Shown in pieces: positions 1-7,981 of a stretch of DNA of 25,375 bases. The stretch covers positions 1-25,375 of the IMG/VR virus record IMGVR_UViG_3300034198_013174, one strand, 5' to 3'. Below the pieces are notes generated by a model. The model was not told the DNA's origin and made no database searches. It saw nothing but the letters and a program-made list of their open reading frames with translations. The DNA is from a virus. How positions within the stretch are numbered: position 1 is the stretch's first letter; each line of letters opens with the position of its first letter. The translations under genes were made by a program, and so were the position numbers.

Positions 1-3000
1 AATGCCGGTATTAACTATACCAACTCTGTTCCAACAGTAAACGGTTCAGGATATAATGCAGTGGCATTCCAAGACGAATTCCGTGATGCAGGTGTATTTG
101 AAACTCGTTTGATTGATCCAAACAACACTGGTTTAACAGGCGGAACAAGTTATGTGAGCGCAGTTAACGTTGGACAGGTTAATGCTAGAGGTCCAGGTTA
201 TCAATTAATTGCGGCAGCTGATAGCGCATTATCTAATACCTACAATGGTATGAATATGTTAATCACAGCTGGTACAGGTGTTGGACAGTATGCAACAGTA
301 TTAACTTACGATAATACTAGCAAGTATGCACAGATTATTCGTCCAACATTTAAGACATTAAGTGTAACAGCAAGTACAACTACAACTGCTACTACAAGTA
401 GTAGTGCAATTATTGCAACGTATGCTGGACAATATCCAACATTAGTCGCACCAGTTGTTGCATCTGGTACTTTTGTTGCAGGTATGTTCTTAACAAGTAG
501 CGGTACAATTACAGCTGGTACATACATTACAGCAATAAACAGTGGTACAATTACTGGTGCAACTATTACTAGTTCAACATATAGCTCAACTGGAACAATT
601 GGTTCTACAATCACTGGTTCTGGTACAGCATCTAGTCCATGGGTAGCAACTATCACAGGTATGAGTAGTACTAGTGGTTTTGTAGTAGGCGCACAGATTA
701 CTGCTACAAACGGTACAGGTACATTATATGGTAGCACTCCAACCAGTGTTATTGTAACAAGTATTCCAAGTACAACTAGTATTACATATAGTGTAATTGG
801 CGGAACAATTCCTACAGCAGGAACTGTTACTAACGTTCAACAAACTATATTGTCAGGATCTGCATTTAGTAACTTGTTGCCAGGTATGGTATTGAGTGGA
901 GGTAGTGTAATTGCTAGTTATGTTGCAGGGCAAGTAACTGCTACTGGTACTGCTCTTGCTACAGCTACATTTACTGGATCAATTGGTACAAGTACACTAA
1001 CATTGACTTCGTTTACTGTTGGTTCTGTATACACTATACAACCAGGTCAGTTTGTAGGTCAGATTAGCGGTATTCCAGCAGGTACACATGTTACCGCAGT
1101 AAACCCAGCTACTGGTGTTATAACAATTAACACTACTTTATATGGTGCAGTATCTGGTAGCACAAGTACATATACAGCAGGCGGTGCAGGAACTTATGCG
1201 TTGACAGCTAATAGTTTTACAACGATTACTGGAACACCGACAACTGGTACTCAGACATTGTTGAATATTGCACAGACTCAAGTAGCCGCTACAATTACCG
1301 GCACACAAAACACGTTGACAGTAAGTAGTAATGCTACATTGTACAATACAATGCCAATATATTTGGGCACAGCAGTTGCTCCATTAGCTGGTGTTGCTAT
1401 TGGTTCGTCTGGCGCAATAACATTTACATCAACTACAACTGCATTACCAGCTAATACTCAAGTTGTAGTTACTGGTGCTAACGTTGGTACTGGTGTAGTA
1501 GCAACTGGAACATTTTTTGTTGCCGCAAGCCCAACACCAACAGCAACTGGTGTAACATTATTAACTGCTCTTTCAGGCGGTACAGCTATCAGTACAACAG
1601 CTGGTACTGTTATAACTAGCGGTAACCTAGCATCAGTTAACATTGGCGCATCGGGTAACTTGACATTTACTGCACTGGGCGCGGCTTTACCAGCTGGCAC
1701 TCCAATTGTAATCAGTGGATCAAACAGTGGCGGCGGATCAATTGCTAACGGAACATACTATGTTGCGGCAACTCCAACACCAACTACAAGTGCTGTAACA
1801 CTAGTTACTACAAGCGGAGGCTCAACAAGCCCAACAACAACTAGTGGTACACCAACTGGTTTGACATTTGCATTTAGTTTAGTTAATCCGTTGACATTTA
1901 CCTATACATTAACTGCACCATTTGGTCTAACATCTTACTCAACCTATTATGTACAAGGTGTAACAAACGCCGCAGGCGTTCCAGGTACAACATTTAGTGT
2001 AACAACAACATCTAATGGTACTAGTCCAACCGCAGTAAATACTATTACTGGACAATCTGTATCCTTGTATGCGGCTGGATGGGATCATATTGTTCCAGGA
2101 ACTGCAATTAATACTACAACTGACTTAACTACAGCTTATATTATTGAGCCAGCAGTAAGTTATACAAGCCCAGGTTACACTCAAGCCGCAAGAACACTAG
2201 CAACTAGTGCAAGCTATACTGGTGTAGCGTATGGTTCTGGTAACTACGTAGCTATATCAACTGGTGCAACAACCACTCAATATAGTACAAACGGTAGAAC
2301 ATGGAGTAACGGCGGCGCATTGCCAAGTACAGCTTCATGGAACGCTGTTACATATGGTGGCGGCCAAGGTGCTCAAGCAACAGTAACACTGGGCGGTTTT
2401 GGTGGGTCTGGTGCAGTACTAACAGCCAACGTAGTAGGCGGACAAGTGACAAGTATCACTATTGTTAGCGGTGGATTTAACTACAATACCGTTCCAACAA
2501 TTTCAATTACTCCTGTAGGTGCTGGTGCTGGTGCAACTGCAATATGTACTGTTCTTAATGGTGCAATTACAACAGTAACTATGACTATTAACGGTTCTGG
2601 TTACACATCAGGTGCTAACGTAACAGTTGTTACAAGTTCAGTATCGTCAGTAACTCCAATTACCTGGGGTAAAAACTATGGATATAATAGTACAGCGCCA
2701 TCAGTCACACTAAGTGCTCCATTTAGTGGTACAGTTTGGAGTAGTAGTGGATCAGGCACAAGCGGTAGTTACTACTATTTCTTGAATACAGGTGTAACAC
2801 CTAACGTAACTAACTACTACCAAGCTACAAGTACAGGAACATTTACTACAAGTGGTCCAACACATACTAGCGGTACAGTAGCTAACGGTACTGTGAACTT
2901 ATTGTATGTAGGAACTCAAGCTGTTGTAACTCCAACATTAACCAACAACGGTATCAGCAGTTACACAGTAACAGTGGCTGGTTTTGGTTATACTACTGTT

Positions 3001-5106
3001 CCAACAATTACTATTGCAGATTTGTCAGCAAGATTTGTTGCAATTAGCCCAACAACAGCAGGTGCAAACGTTGCACCAACAGGTGTAGCAGGTGCATGGA
3101 ACTCAATGACAACACCAAGTGCAGGTTACAATGCTATTGTATACGGTAGCGGCCAATATGTTGTTGTAGGCGGAACAGCTGGCGCTGGTATTATTGCAAG
3201 TAGCGGTGACGGATCTAGCTGGAGTGCAAGAACAGTTCCAGCGGCTGCCGCAACTCAGTATTTCAGTGCAGTTGCGTACGGTTCAACAGGTACAGGACTT
3301 TCAGGCAACACCACAACTGGATTGTTTATAGCTATTCCTACATATGGTAATATTCCTGTAACAAGTACAAACGGTAGCACATGGGCTATTCCACAAACTA
3401 GTGGTGGTTCAAACGTAACTCTTCCTGCCAGTTTAGCATGGAGTAGCATTGCCTACGGTAATGGACGCTTTATAGCTATTGCTAGCAACAGCACAAGTGT
3501 TGCTTATACAATCAACGGTGGAGGTTCATGGAACTTGGCAACAGTTGGTGGCGGTGCAGGACTTCCAGGTGTGTATAGCTGGTCAAGTATTGCTTACGGT
3601 GAAGGACAATTTGTAGTAATTGCCGCAAACAGCAACGTAAGTGCTACAAGTTGGGACGGTATCAACTGGACTGTACAGACATTACCAGCAACACAAAACT
3701 GGAGTAGCATAACATTTGGTAATCCATTAGCTACTACTATTGGATACAACCCATTGTTTGTAGCTGTAGCAAATACAGCAGGTACAACAGCGGCAGTAAT
3801 CCACACTGGTGCAACTCCGCTAGGTCGTGTAAAAGTATTAAGTAACGCTGTGAGTGAAGTACGTATGGTTGAACCAGGTAGCGGCTTTGCTAAAGGTAAC
3901 GTTACAGCAACTACAGCTGGTACTAACATAATCACAGCAGATAACATTGAAGGTTTGCAAGCCAACCAGCCAATTGAATTCAACCTAGTTGGTTCAGGCG
4001 GATTGACTGTACAAACTACATACTATGTAATCGGCTCAAGTATTACTACAACAGTTGCTCCGGCAGGTACTTTCCAGGTAGCTACTACTTCGGGCGGCAC
4101 AACACCTGTAACACTAACAACTACAGCACCAACAGGTATGATATATACCACTGGTCCAATAGTAACTATTACTGATCCAAACCGTATTAATGCGGCATTG
4201 GTTCGTGTGAGAACAGGCGACGGTGTACTTGGTAATCCTAGCTTCCCTAACAGAGGCGCGGCAAACGCAACAGCAACAGCAAGTCAAGCAGGCGACGGCT
4301 ATAGTGATATCTACCAAACTAGTACTTACATCAACGTAAGTAACTTGTATCAAGCTCCAACAGCTGGTGCAAACGTACAGTTTGCATCAATTTCAAATGC
4401 TTGGTACAAATTGGTTGCAGTAACTAACTTGTTAGGTGTTGCAGGTAACTATACAGCTACCTTCCAAATTAATCCTGGATTGAGTGTATATCTTGCACCT
4501 GCTACTGGTAACTTAATTACTACAAGATTGAAGTACAGTCAAGTACGCTTGACTGGACATGACTTCTTGTACATTGGTACTGGTAACCAAACATTGACAA
4601 ACTATCCTAACGTTGTTCCAAGTAATGCAATATCTGCTAATCAGACATTGAACAATATTGGTGGACGTACATTCTTTACAAGTACTGACCAAGACGGTAA
4701 CTTTAACGTTGGTAACTTGTTTGGAGTACAACAAGCAACTGGTACTGCAAGTTTGAATGCTAGCGCATTTAACTTGGCTGGATTGCAAAGTTTGACATTG
4801 GGATCTGTTACAGTAGGTATTGGTTCAGCTACGATTACATCGTTTAGTACAGACCCGTATTTTACTGCCAATAGTGACAATATTGTTCCAACACAAAAAG
4901 CTATCAAGAGCTATATTACAGCTCAGATAGGTGGCGGTTCGAGCAGTTTGAACGTAAATACACTAACGGCGGGTGTGATATTTGTTGGTAACAACCAAAT
5001 TTATAACACCACTGGATATCAACAAATTTACGTAAGCAGTAAAATGCTATTTACAGGTGGAATTGATGGGGCACCCGTTGCTCTTACATTCTTCGCACAA
5101 AGATAA
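1..5106 (+). CDS. giant tail-fibre/adhesin-like virion structural protein (5' partial)
   Basis: The frame is open from the first base, so this gene starts upstream of the window. A GTG at 61 is an internal codon, not a convincing start. About 1,701 residues are visible, extremely rich in Ser, Thr, Gly and Ala with short beta-strand-like repeats and almost no Cys. Roughly 2218-3784 holds several copies of a block of the form SSIAYGxGxFVAIA followed by xNGxxW, which resembles BNR/sialidase-type beta-propeller blades. This block is interrupted by modules of the type GxGYTxxPTITI (2371-2640 and 2911-3020). The C-terminal part, with GGRTFFTSTDQDGNFNVG (about 4660-4710) and VPTQKAIKSYI (about 4886-4920), looks like a conserved end of large virion proteins of aquatic T4-like phages. 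I infer a distal tail or fibre protein that contacts the host surface. The exact T4 counterpart cannot be named. Two small structural genes follow on the same strand. Confidence 0.8.
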   Translation, partial: NAGINYTNSVPTVNGSGYNAVAFQDEFRDAGVFETRLIDPNNTGLTGGTSYVSAVNVGQVNARGPGYQLIAAADSALSNTYNGMNMLITAGTGVGQYATVLTYDNTSKYAQIIRPTFKTLSVTASTTTTATTSSSAIIATYAGQYPTLVAPVVASGTFVAGMFLTSSGTITAGTYITAINSGTITGATITSSTYSSTGTIGSTITGSGTASSPWVATITGMSSTSGFVVGAQITATNGTGTLYGSTPTSVIVTSIPSTTSITYSVIGGTIPTAGTVTNVQQTILSGSAFSNLLPGMVLSGGSVIASYVAGQVTATGTALATATFTGSIGTSTLTLTSFTVGSVYTIQPGQFVGQISGIPAGTHVTAVNPATGVITINTTLYGAVSGSTSTYTAGGAGTYALTANSFTTITGTPTTGTQTLLNIAQTQVAATITGTQNTLTVSSNATLYNTMPIYLGTAVAPLAGVAIGSSGAITFTSTTTALPANTQVVVTGANVGTGVVATGTFFVAASPTPTATGVTLLTALSGGTAISTTAGTVITSGNLASVNIGASGNLTFTALGAALPAGTPIVISGSNSGGGSIANGTYYVAATPTPTTSAVTLVTTSGGSTSPTTTSGTPTGLTFAFSLVNPLTFTYTLTAPFGLTSYSTYYVQGVTNAAGVPGTTFSVTTTSNGTSPTAVNTITGQSVSLYAAGWDHIVPGTAINTTTDLTTAYIIEPAVSYTSPGYTQAARTLATSASYTGVAYGSGNYVAISTGATTTQYSTNGRTWSNGGALPSTASWNAVTYGGGQGAQATVTLGGFGGSGAVLTANVVGGQVTSITIVSGGFNYNTVPTISITPVGAGAGATAICTVLNGAITTVTMTINGSGYTSGANVTVVTSSVSSVTPITWGKNYGYNSTAPSVTLSAPFSGTVWSSSGSGTSGSYYYFLNTGVTPNVTNYYQATSTGTFTTSGPTHTSGTVANGTVNLLYVGTQAVVTPTLTNNGISSYTVTVAGFGYTTVPTITIADLSARFVAISPTTAGANVAPTGVAGAWNSMTTPSAGYNAIVYGSGQYVVVGGTAGAGIIASSGDGSSWSARTVPAAAATQYFSAVAYGSTGTGLSGNTTTGLFIAIPTYGNIPVTSTNGSTWAIPQTSGGSNVTLPASLAWSSIAYGNGRFIAIASNSTSVAYTINGGGSWNLATVGGGAGLPGVYSWSSIAYGEGQFVVIAANSNVSATSWDGINWTVQTLPATQNWSSITFGNPLATTIGYNPLFVAVANTAGTTAAVIHTGATPLGRVKVLSNAVSEVRMVEPGSGFAKGNVTATTAGTNIITADNIEGLQANQPIEFNLVGSGGLTVQTTYYVIGSSITTTVAPAGTFQVATTSGGTTPVTLTTTAPTGMIYTTGPIVTITDPNRINAALVRVRTGDGVLGNPSFPNRGAANATATASQAGDGYSDIYQTSTYINVSNLYQAPTAGANVQFASISNAWYKLVAVTNLLGVAGNYTATFQINPGLSVYLAPATGNLITTRLKYSQVRLTGHDFLYIGTGNQTLTNYPNVVPSNAISANQTLNNIGGRTFFTSTDQDGNFNVGNLFGVQQATGTASLNASAFNLAGLQSLTLGSVTVGIGSATITSFSTDPYFTANSDNIVPTQKAIKSYITAQIGGGSSSLNVNTLTAGVIFVGNNQIYNTTGYQQIYVSSKMLFTGGIDGAPVALTFFAQR
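634..840 (+). repeat. shared fibre module, copy 1
   Basis: About 69 residues running from SPWVATITGM through VVGAQITATNGTG to GGTIPTAGTVTN. The same pattern recurs in the S74-terminated fibre gene at 6430-6630. It looks like a mobile or duplicated fibre domain. Confidence 0.7.
2218..3784 (+). repeat. BNR/beta-propeller-like repeat array inside the giant fibre gene
   Basis: At least five degenerate copies of a 45-60 residue unit are visible. Each has an AYGxGxF/YVAI strand and then a T/SxDG or NG turn ending in W. Clear copies lie at about 2218-2301, 3130-3222, 3442-3531, 3583-3669 and 3703-3784. The array is split by a roughly 250-residue insertion of different glycine-rich modules. The repeats are visible at protein level. 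The propeller fold is inferred. Confidence 0.6.
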
Positions 5107-5127
5107 AAATTTTGGAGAAATAATAAC

Positions 5128-5478
5128 ATGGCAACAGGACGATTTATAACACCACAAACAGCTGGTTCAGTACAGGTAACTAACTCGGGTTATACAATAT
5201 TGTATACCGTACCTAGTAACACTTACAGTATTTTTAACGTTTCGTTAACTAATACTAGTGCTAGTGCAGTTACAATTAAACTAGCAATGTGTACAACAGC
5301 TAACGTAGCATCCCCACTAGCGTCAGACTTTATTGAAAGTTTAACTACTATTGTTGGATACGGTGTATTTGAACGTACAGGTTTAGTTATGCAAGCAGGT
5401 TTGAACATTGTGTGTCAAGCAAGTGCGGCATCGACAGTAAACGCAACTGTGTACGGTATTGAAACATCTACACAATAA
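5128..5478 (+). CDS. small virion structural protein, probably fibre-associated
   Basis: A 116-residue protein preceded by a good Shine-Dalgarno (GGAG at about 5114-5117). It is rich in Thr, Ser, Ala and Val and predicted by eye to be all-beta, with the pattern TVPSNTYSIFNVSLTNTSAS followed by IKLAMCTTA. I know similar small beta proteins beside tail-fibre genes in T4-like phages, where they may act as fibre caps, trimeric connectors or decoration proteins. It lies 21 bases after the giant fibre and 24 bases before the S74 fibre, so it is almost certainly co-expressed with both. No signal peptide or membrane segment is visible. The specific role is unknown. Confidence 0.65.
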   Translation: MATGRFITPQTAGSVQVTNSGYTILYTVPSNTYSIFNVSLTNTSASAVTIKLAMCTTANVASPLASDFIESLTTIVGYGVFERTGLVMQAGLNIVCQASAASTVNATVYGIETSTQ

Positions 5479-5502
5479 TAGGAATACAAGAGAGAATAAA
5501 TT

Positions 5503-7440
5503 ATGGCACGTTATAATACATCAGCAGTTGCTACACTTAGTTCACAAACTGTTATATCGACTCCAAGTCAGGGTCTAGTAACAGAATTGATAGGAAGCCC
5601 ACCATATGCGGTGACTATTCCAGATCCAACTATCTACTATGGTGCAACACAAACATTTTACAACAACTCGGGCGGTGTTGTTACACTAAACACACCTGCC
5701 GGTACGTTCACTGGACCAGGCAGTTCAGGCTCAACAGGTTTGGCTATGCCAAACCAAAGTGTTGTGGTATTAGCATCTGATACAACCAAGTATGTAATTG
5801 TGTCATTTGATGGCGGCCCAACTTATACTCAAACAGGTAACGGTAACAGTAGTACCTATGCATTGTTGATGAACGGCGACCTAGTACAAAGTGCATCCAC
5901 AATGAACTTGGCCAATACCAACACTACTACAGTAAACGCTTTTGGCGCGGCAACCAGTGTTAACATTGGTGCAAGTACTGGTACAACTACTATTAACAAC
6001 AACTTGTATGTTAAAGGTGGTATCGTAACAGTTAACTCAAGTAGTGTACTAGTCGAAGATAAAAATATTGAAATTGGTTTCATTAACCCTATCAACTTTG
6101 GTTCAGGTACTGTAACAACTATTGGTGGATCTATTACAGGTTCAACAACATTCCTTTCAATTGCAGGTACAAAAATTCCATCAGGTTATACTGGTACAGT
6201 GACTAGTGTCTCACAGTTTAGTACAAGCGGTAACGGTACAGGCGCAACATTTAACATTACAATTACCGGTGCTGGTACAACCTATACTGGTGTCACTACA
6301 ATTACTATCAACCAAGGCGGTTCAAACTATGCACTTGGTGATACAATCACTATTGGCGGTGCAGTATTTGGTGGTACAAGTTCAAACGGTACTAACAACT
6401 TGACATTTGTACTTGGTAACGTAAACGGTAGCCCATGGCTTGCCACTGTTACTGGTTTGACAACCACTACTAACTTGGTTGTAGGTAGTGCAATTTCAGC
6501 AACAAACGGTACTGGTAGTTTTGGTTCAGGTAATACTTCACAGTTGATTTCAAGTGTACCTAGCGGTACTAGTGTTATTGTTGTAGTTACAGGTGGTACA
6601 ACTCCGGTAGCAGGAACTGTTTCAAATATTACACCGGGTTCTAACGATGCTTATGCAAACGGTGGTGGTATTAAACTATACGGTTCAACTAACAAATTCT
6701 TTGTTTGGACCAATACTGCAACAGGCCCGTCAAGCGGTAACGTTAGTCAGCCATCATGGCAAACATCAGAAGGTATTAGTTTTAATACTTCTGTAGCTAG
6801 TAACTTTGGTATACAAACATATCCAGGACAAGGTACAGGTTTCAACTTCTTGACTAACGGTGTTACCAATGGTACAGTTAACCTTGCTACCAATGCCGTT
6901 ACGCTGAACTTAGGTACCGCATCTACAACAACTAACATTGGTGTTTCTGGTGGTACGATGACACTAGGTGCAACTACACTTACTCTAAGTGGTACTACTA
7001 CAATCAATGCTAGTAGTAGCCCGACATTCTCAGCAACTGGTTTGTGGGGACAATGGTCAAAAGCAAGTTTTGGTACAACAGCAGATCCAGGCGGTGGCGC
7101 CATTCTTGCAACTGGTAACATTACAGCTTACTACTCAGACGATAGACTAAAAACACGTTTGGGCAATATTGAAAATGCTCTTGAAAAATTAGAAACATTG
7201 ACTGGATTTTACTATGAAGCAAACGATCTTGCTCAAAGTTTAGGGTATGAAGCAACTCGCGAAGTTGGTGTGTCAGCTCAAGATGTACACAAGATCCTGC
7301 CAGAAATTGTAAAACCTGCACCTATTGACGCTAAGTACATGACAATTCATTACGAAAAGTTAACACCATTAGTAATTGAAGCGGTTAAGGAACTAAGTGC
7401 AATGGTAAAAGAGTTGAAAGCCAAGATTGATAAGGAATAA
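5503..7440 (+). CDS. tail fibre protein with C-terminal S74 intramolecular chaperone domain
   Basis: A 645-residue fibre. Residues 1-540 are Ser/Thr/Gly/Asn-rich beta repeats. They include a segment (NTTTVNAFGAATSVNIGAS and the later TLNLGTASTTTNIGVSGG) typical of trimeric fibre shafts, plus a module shared with the giant upstream gene. Residues 545-645 match the Peptidase_S74 family: SDDRLKTRLG, then GFYYEAN, then VGVSAQDVHKILPEIV, then YEKLTPLVIEAVKEL and a terminal coiled coil. In this family the chaperone trimerises the fibre and is cut off by itself just before the Ser-Asp pair, here Ser545-Asp546. Both residues and the following Arg-Leu-Lys are present, so autocleavage is expected. The stop is directly followed by the Asn-Cys-rich gene, whose Shine-Dalgarno (AAGGA) lies inside the end of this gene. 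Confidence 0.88.
   Translation: MARYNTSAVATLSSQTVISTPSQGLVTELIGSPPYAVTIPDPTIYYGATQTFYNNSGGVVTLNTPAGTFTGPGSSGSTGLAMPNQSVVVLASDTTKYVIVSFDGGPTYTQTGNGNSSTYALLMNGDLVQSASTMNLANTNTTTVNAFGAATSVNIGASTGTTTINNNLYVKGGIVTVNSSSVLVEDKNIEIGFINPINFGSGTVTTIGGSITGSTTFLSIAGTKIPSGYTGTVTSVSQFSTSGNGTGATFNITITGAGTTYTGVTTITINQGGSNYALGDTITIGGAVFGGTSSNGTNNLTFVLGNVNGSPWLATVTGLTTTTNLVVGSAISATNGTGSFGSGNTSQLISSVPSGTSVIVVVTGGTTPVAGTVSNITPGSNDAYANGGGIKLYGSTNKFFVWTNTATGPSSGNVSQPSWQTSEGISFNTSVASNFGIQTYPGQGTGFNFLTNGVTNGTVNLATNAVTLNLGTASTTTNIGVSGGTMTLGATTLTLSGTTTINASSSPTFSATGLWGQWSKASFGTTADPGGGAILATGNITAYYSDDRLKTRLGNIENALEKLETLTGFYYEANDLAQSLGYEATREVGVSAQDVHKILPEIVKPAPIDAKYMTIHYEKLTPLVIEAVKELSAMVKELKAKIDKE
6430..6630 (+). repeat. 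shared fibre module, copy 2
   Basis: About 67 residues from SPWLATVTGL through VVGSAISATNGTG to GGTTPVAGTVSN. They align along their length with residues encoded at 634-840 in the giant fibre gene. Confidence 0.7.
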
Positions 7441-7442
7441 TA

Positions 7443-7964
7443 ATGTCAGATCAAACTAACGATAACAAGCCAGTTGATCCTAATATTGTTAATCCTTTAA
7501 CTTTACCTGGCTCAAACATCAGCTTTGCTAATATTTCTAGCGAAACTGGTTATCCTCTCACTAATATGGGTTTGGGATTTTTGCATGGTTATGTTGCACC
7601 CAGTTTGGGCGGCTATTTTCAAAATGCACCTAACGGCGGCAACTGTGTAGGTTATAATAGTAACTGCGGATCTAGTCCGAGACCCACATTCCGCGACACT
7701 TATCCTGATTTGGCTGAATTTAGAAATTTAACTTATTTCAACAGTCAGAATAAAGGACAATGTAATAACGGTAATTGTACCAACAATAACTGTAATTGCG
7801 GAAATATTAACTGCTTCAATTGTACTATCAATGGTCATATTAACTGTCAGAACTGTGACGGACAAGCATGGTTACAAGCAAATTGTAACTGTGCCTGCAC
7901 AATGAATTGCAACTACACTAGCTACAGCGTAGCATGTAATTGCAACTGTAACTGTAATTGTTAA
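7443..7964 (+). CDS. Asn-Cys-rich protein, candidate RiPP-like precursor or fibre-tip component
   Basis: A 173-residue protein I do not recognise. Residues 1-65 are an ordinary, Cys-free N-terminal part with NISSETGYPLTNMGLGFLHG. From residue 67 on it carries 19 cysteines, at 68, 75, 107, 112, 117, 119, 124, 127, 135, 138, 148, 150, 152, 156, 165, 167, 169, 171 and 173. Sixteen of these directly follow Asn, and the protein ends in four NC pairs with Cys as the last residue. No zinc-finger spacing or secretion signal is evident. The start is supported by AAGGA 8-12 bases upstream. A radical SAM/SPASM enzyme begins 17 bases after the stop, so the Cys-rich tail is a plausible substrate for thioether or other radical-based crosslinks. 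Alternatives are a metal-binding tail or a disulfide-rich tip protein of the virion. The precursor role is inference from gene order. Confidence 0.75.
   Translation: MSDQTNDNKPVDPNIVNPLTLPGSNISFANISSETGYPLTNMGLGFLHGYVAPSLGGYFQNAPNGGNCVGYNSNCGSSPRPTFRDTYPDLAEFRNLTYFNSQNKGQCNNGNCTNNNCNCGNINCFNCTINGHINCQNCDGQAWLQANCNCACTMNCNYTSYSVACNCNCNCNC
7641..7961 (+). repeat. Asn-Cys (AAY-TGY) codon repeat tract
   Basis: Repeated AAY TGY codon pairs, densest at 7764-7961 and ending in an uninterrupted run of NC pairs. The mix of AAC/AAT and TGC/TGT codons shows it is not a simple DNA slippage tract, so selection at protein level is likely. Confidence 0.75.
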
Positions 7965-7981
7965 TAGACTAAAGGTAACCC

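Noticed and set aside
61-63. GTG as the real start of the first gene
   Set aside because: The frame continues open to base 1 with fibre-like residues, and no Shine-Dalgarno precedes the GTG. The gene is better treated as 5' partial.
306-4907. Several minus-strand open frames of 64-143 codons under the giant fibre gene
   Set aside because: They arise because the Thr/Val/Gly-rich sense codons rarely give stops on the other strand. Their translations are Val/Ala/Pro-rich with no starts or Shine-Dalgarno that make sense.
6206-6403. Plus-strand 65-codon frame inside the S74 fibre gene
   Set aside because: A shadow frame with Gln/Leu/Val repeats caused by the underlying repetitive codons.
1-7440. 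Diversity-generating retroelement variable region in the fibre genes
   Set aside because: No reverse transcriptase, template repeat or C-type-lectin-like variable domain is visible in the window.
7641-7961. CRISPR-like or microsatellite array
   Set aside because: The repeat is at codon-pair level with synonymous variation and no constant repeat-spacer structure.
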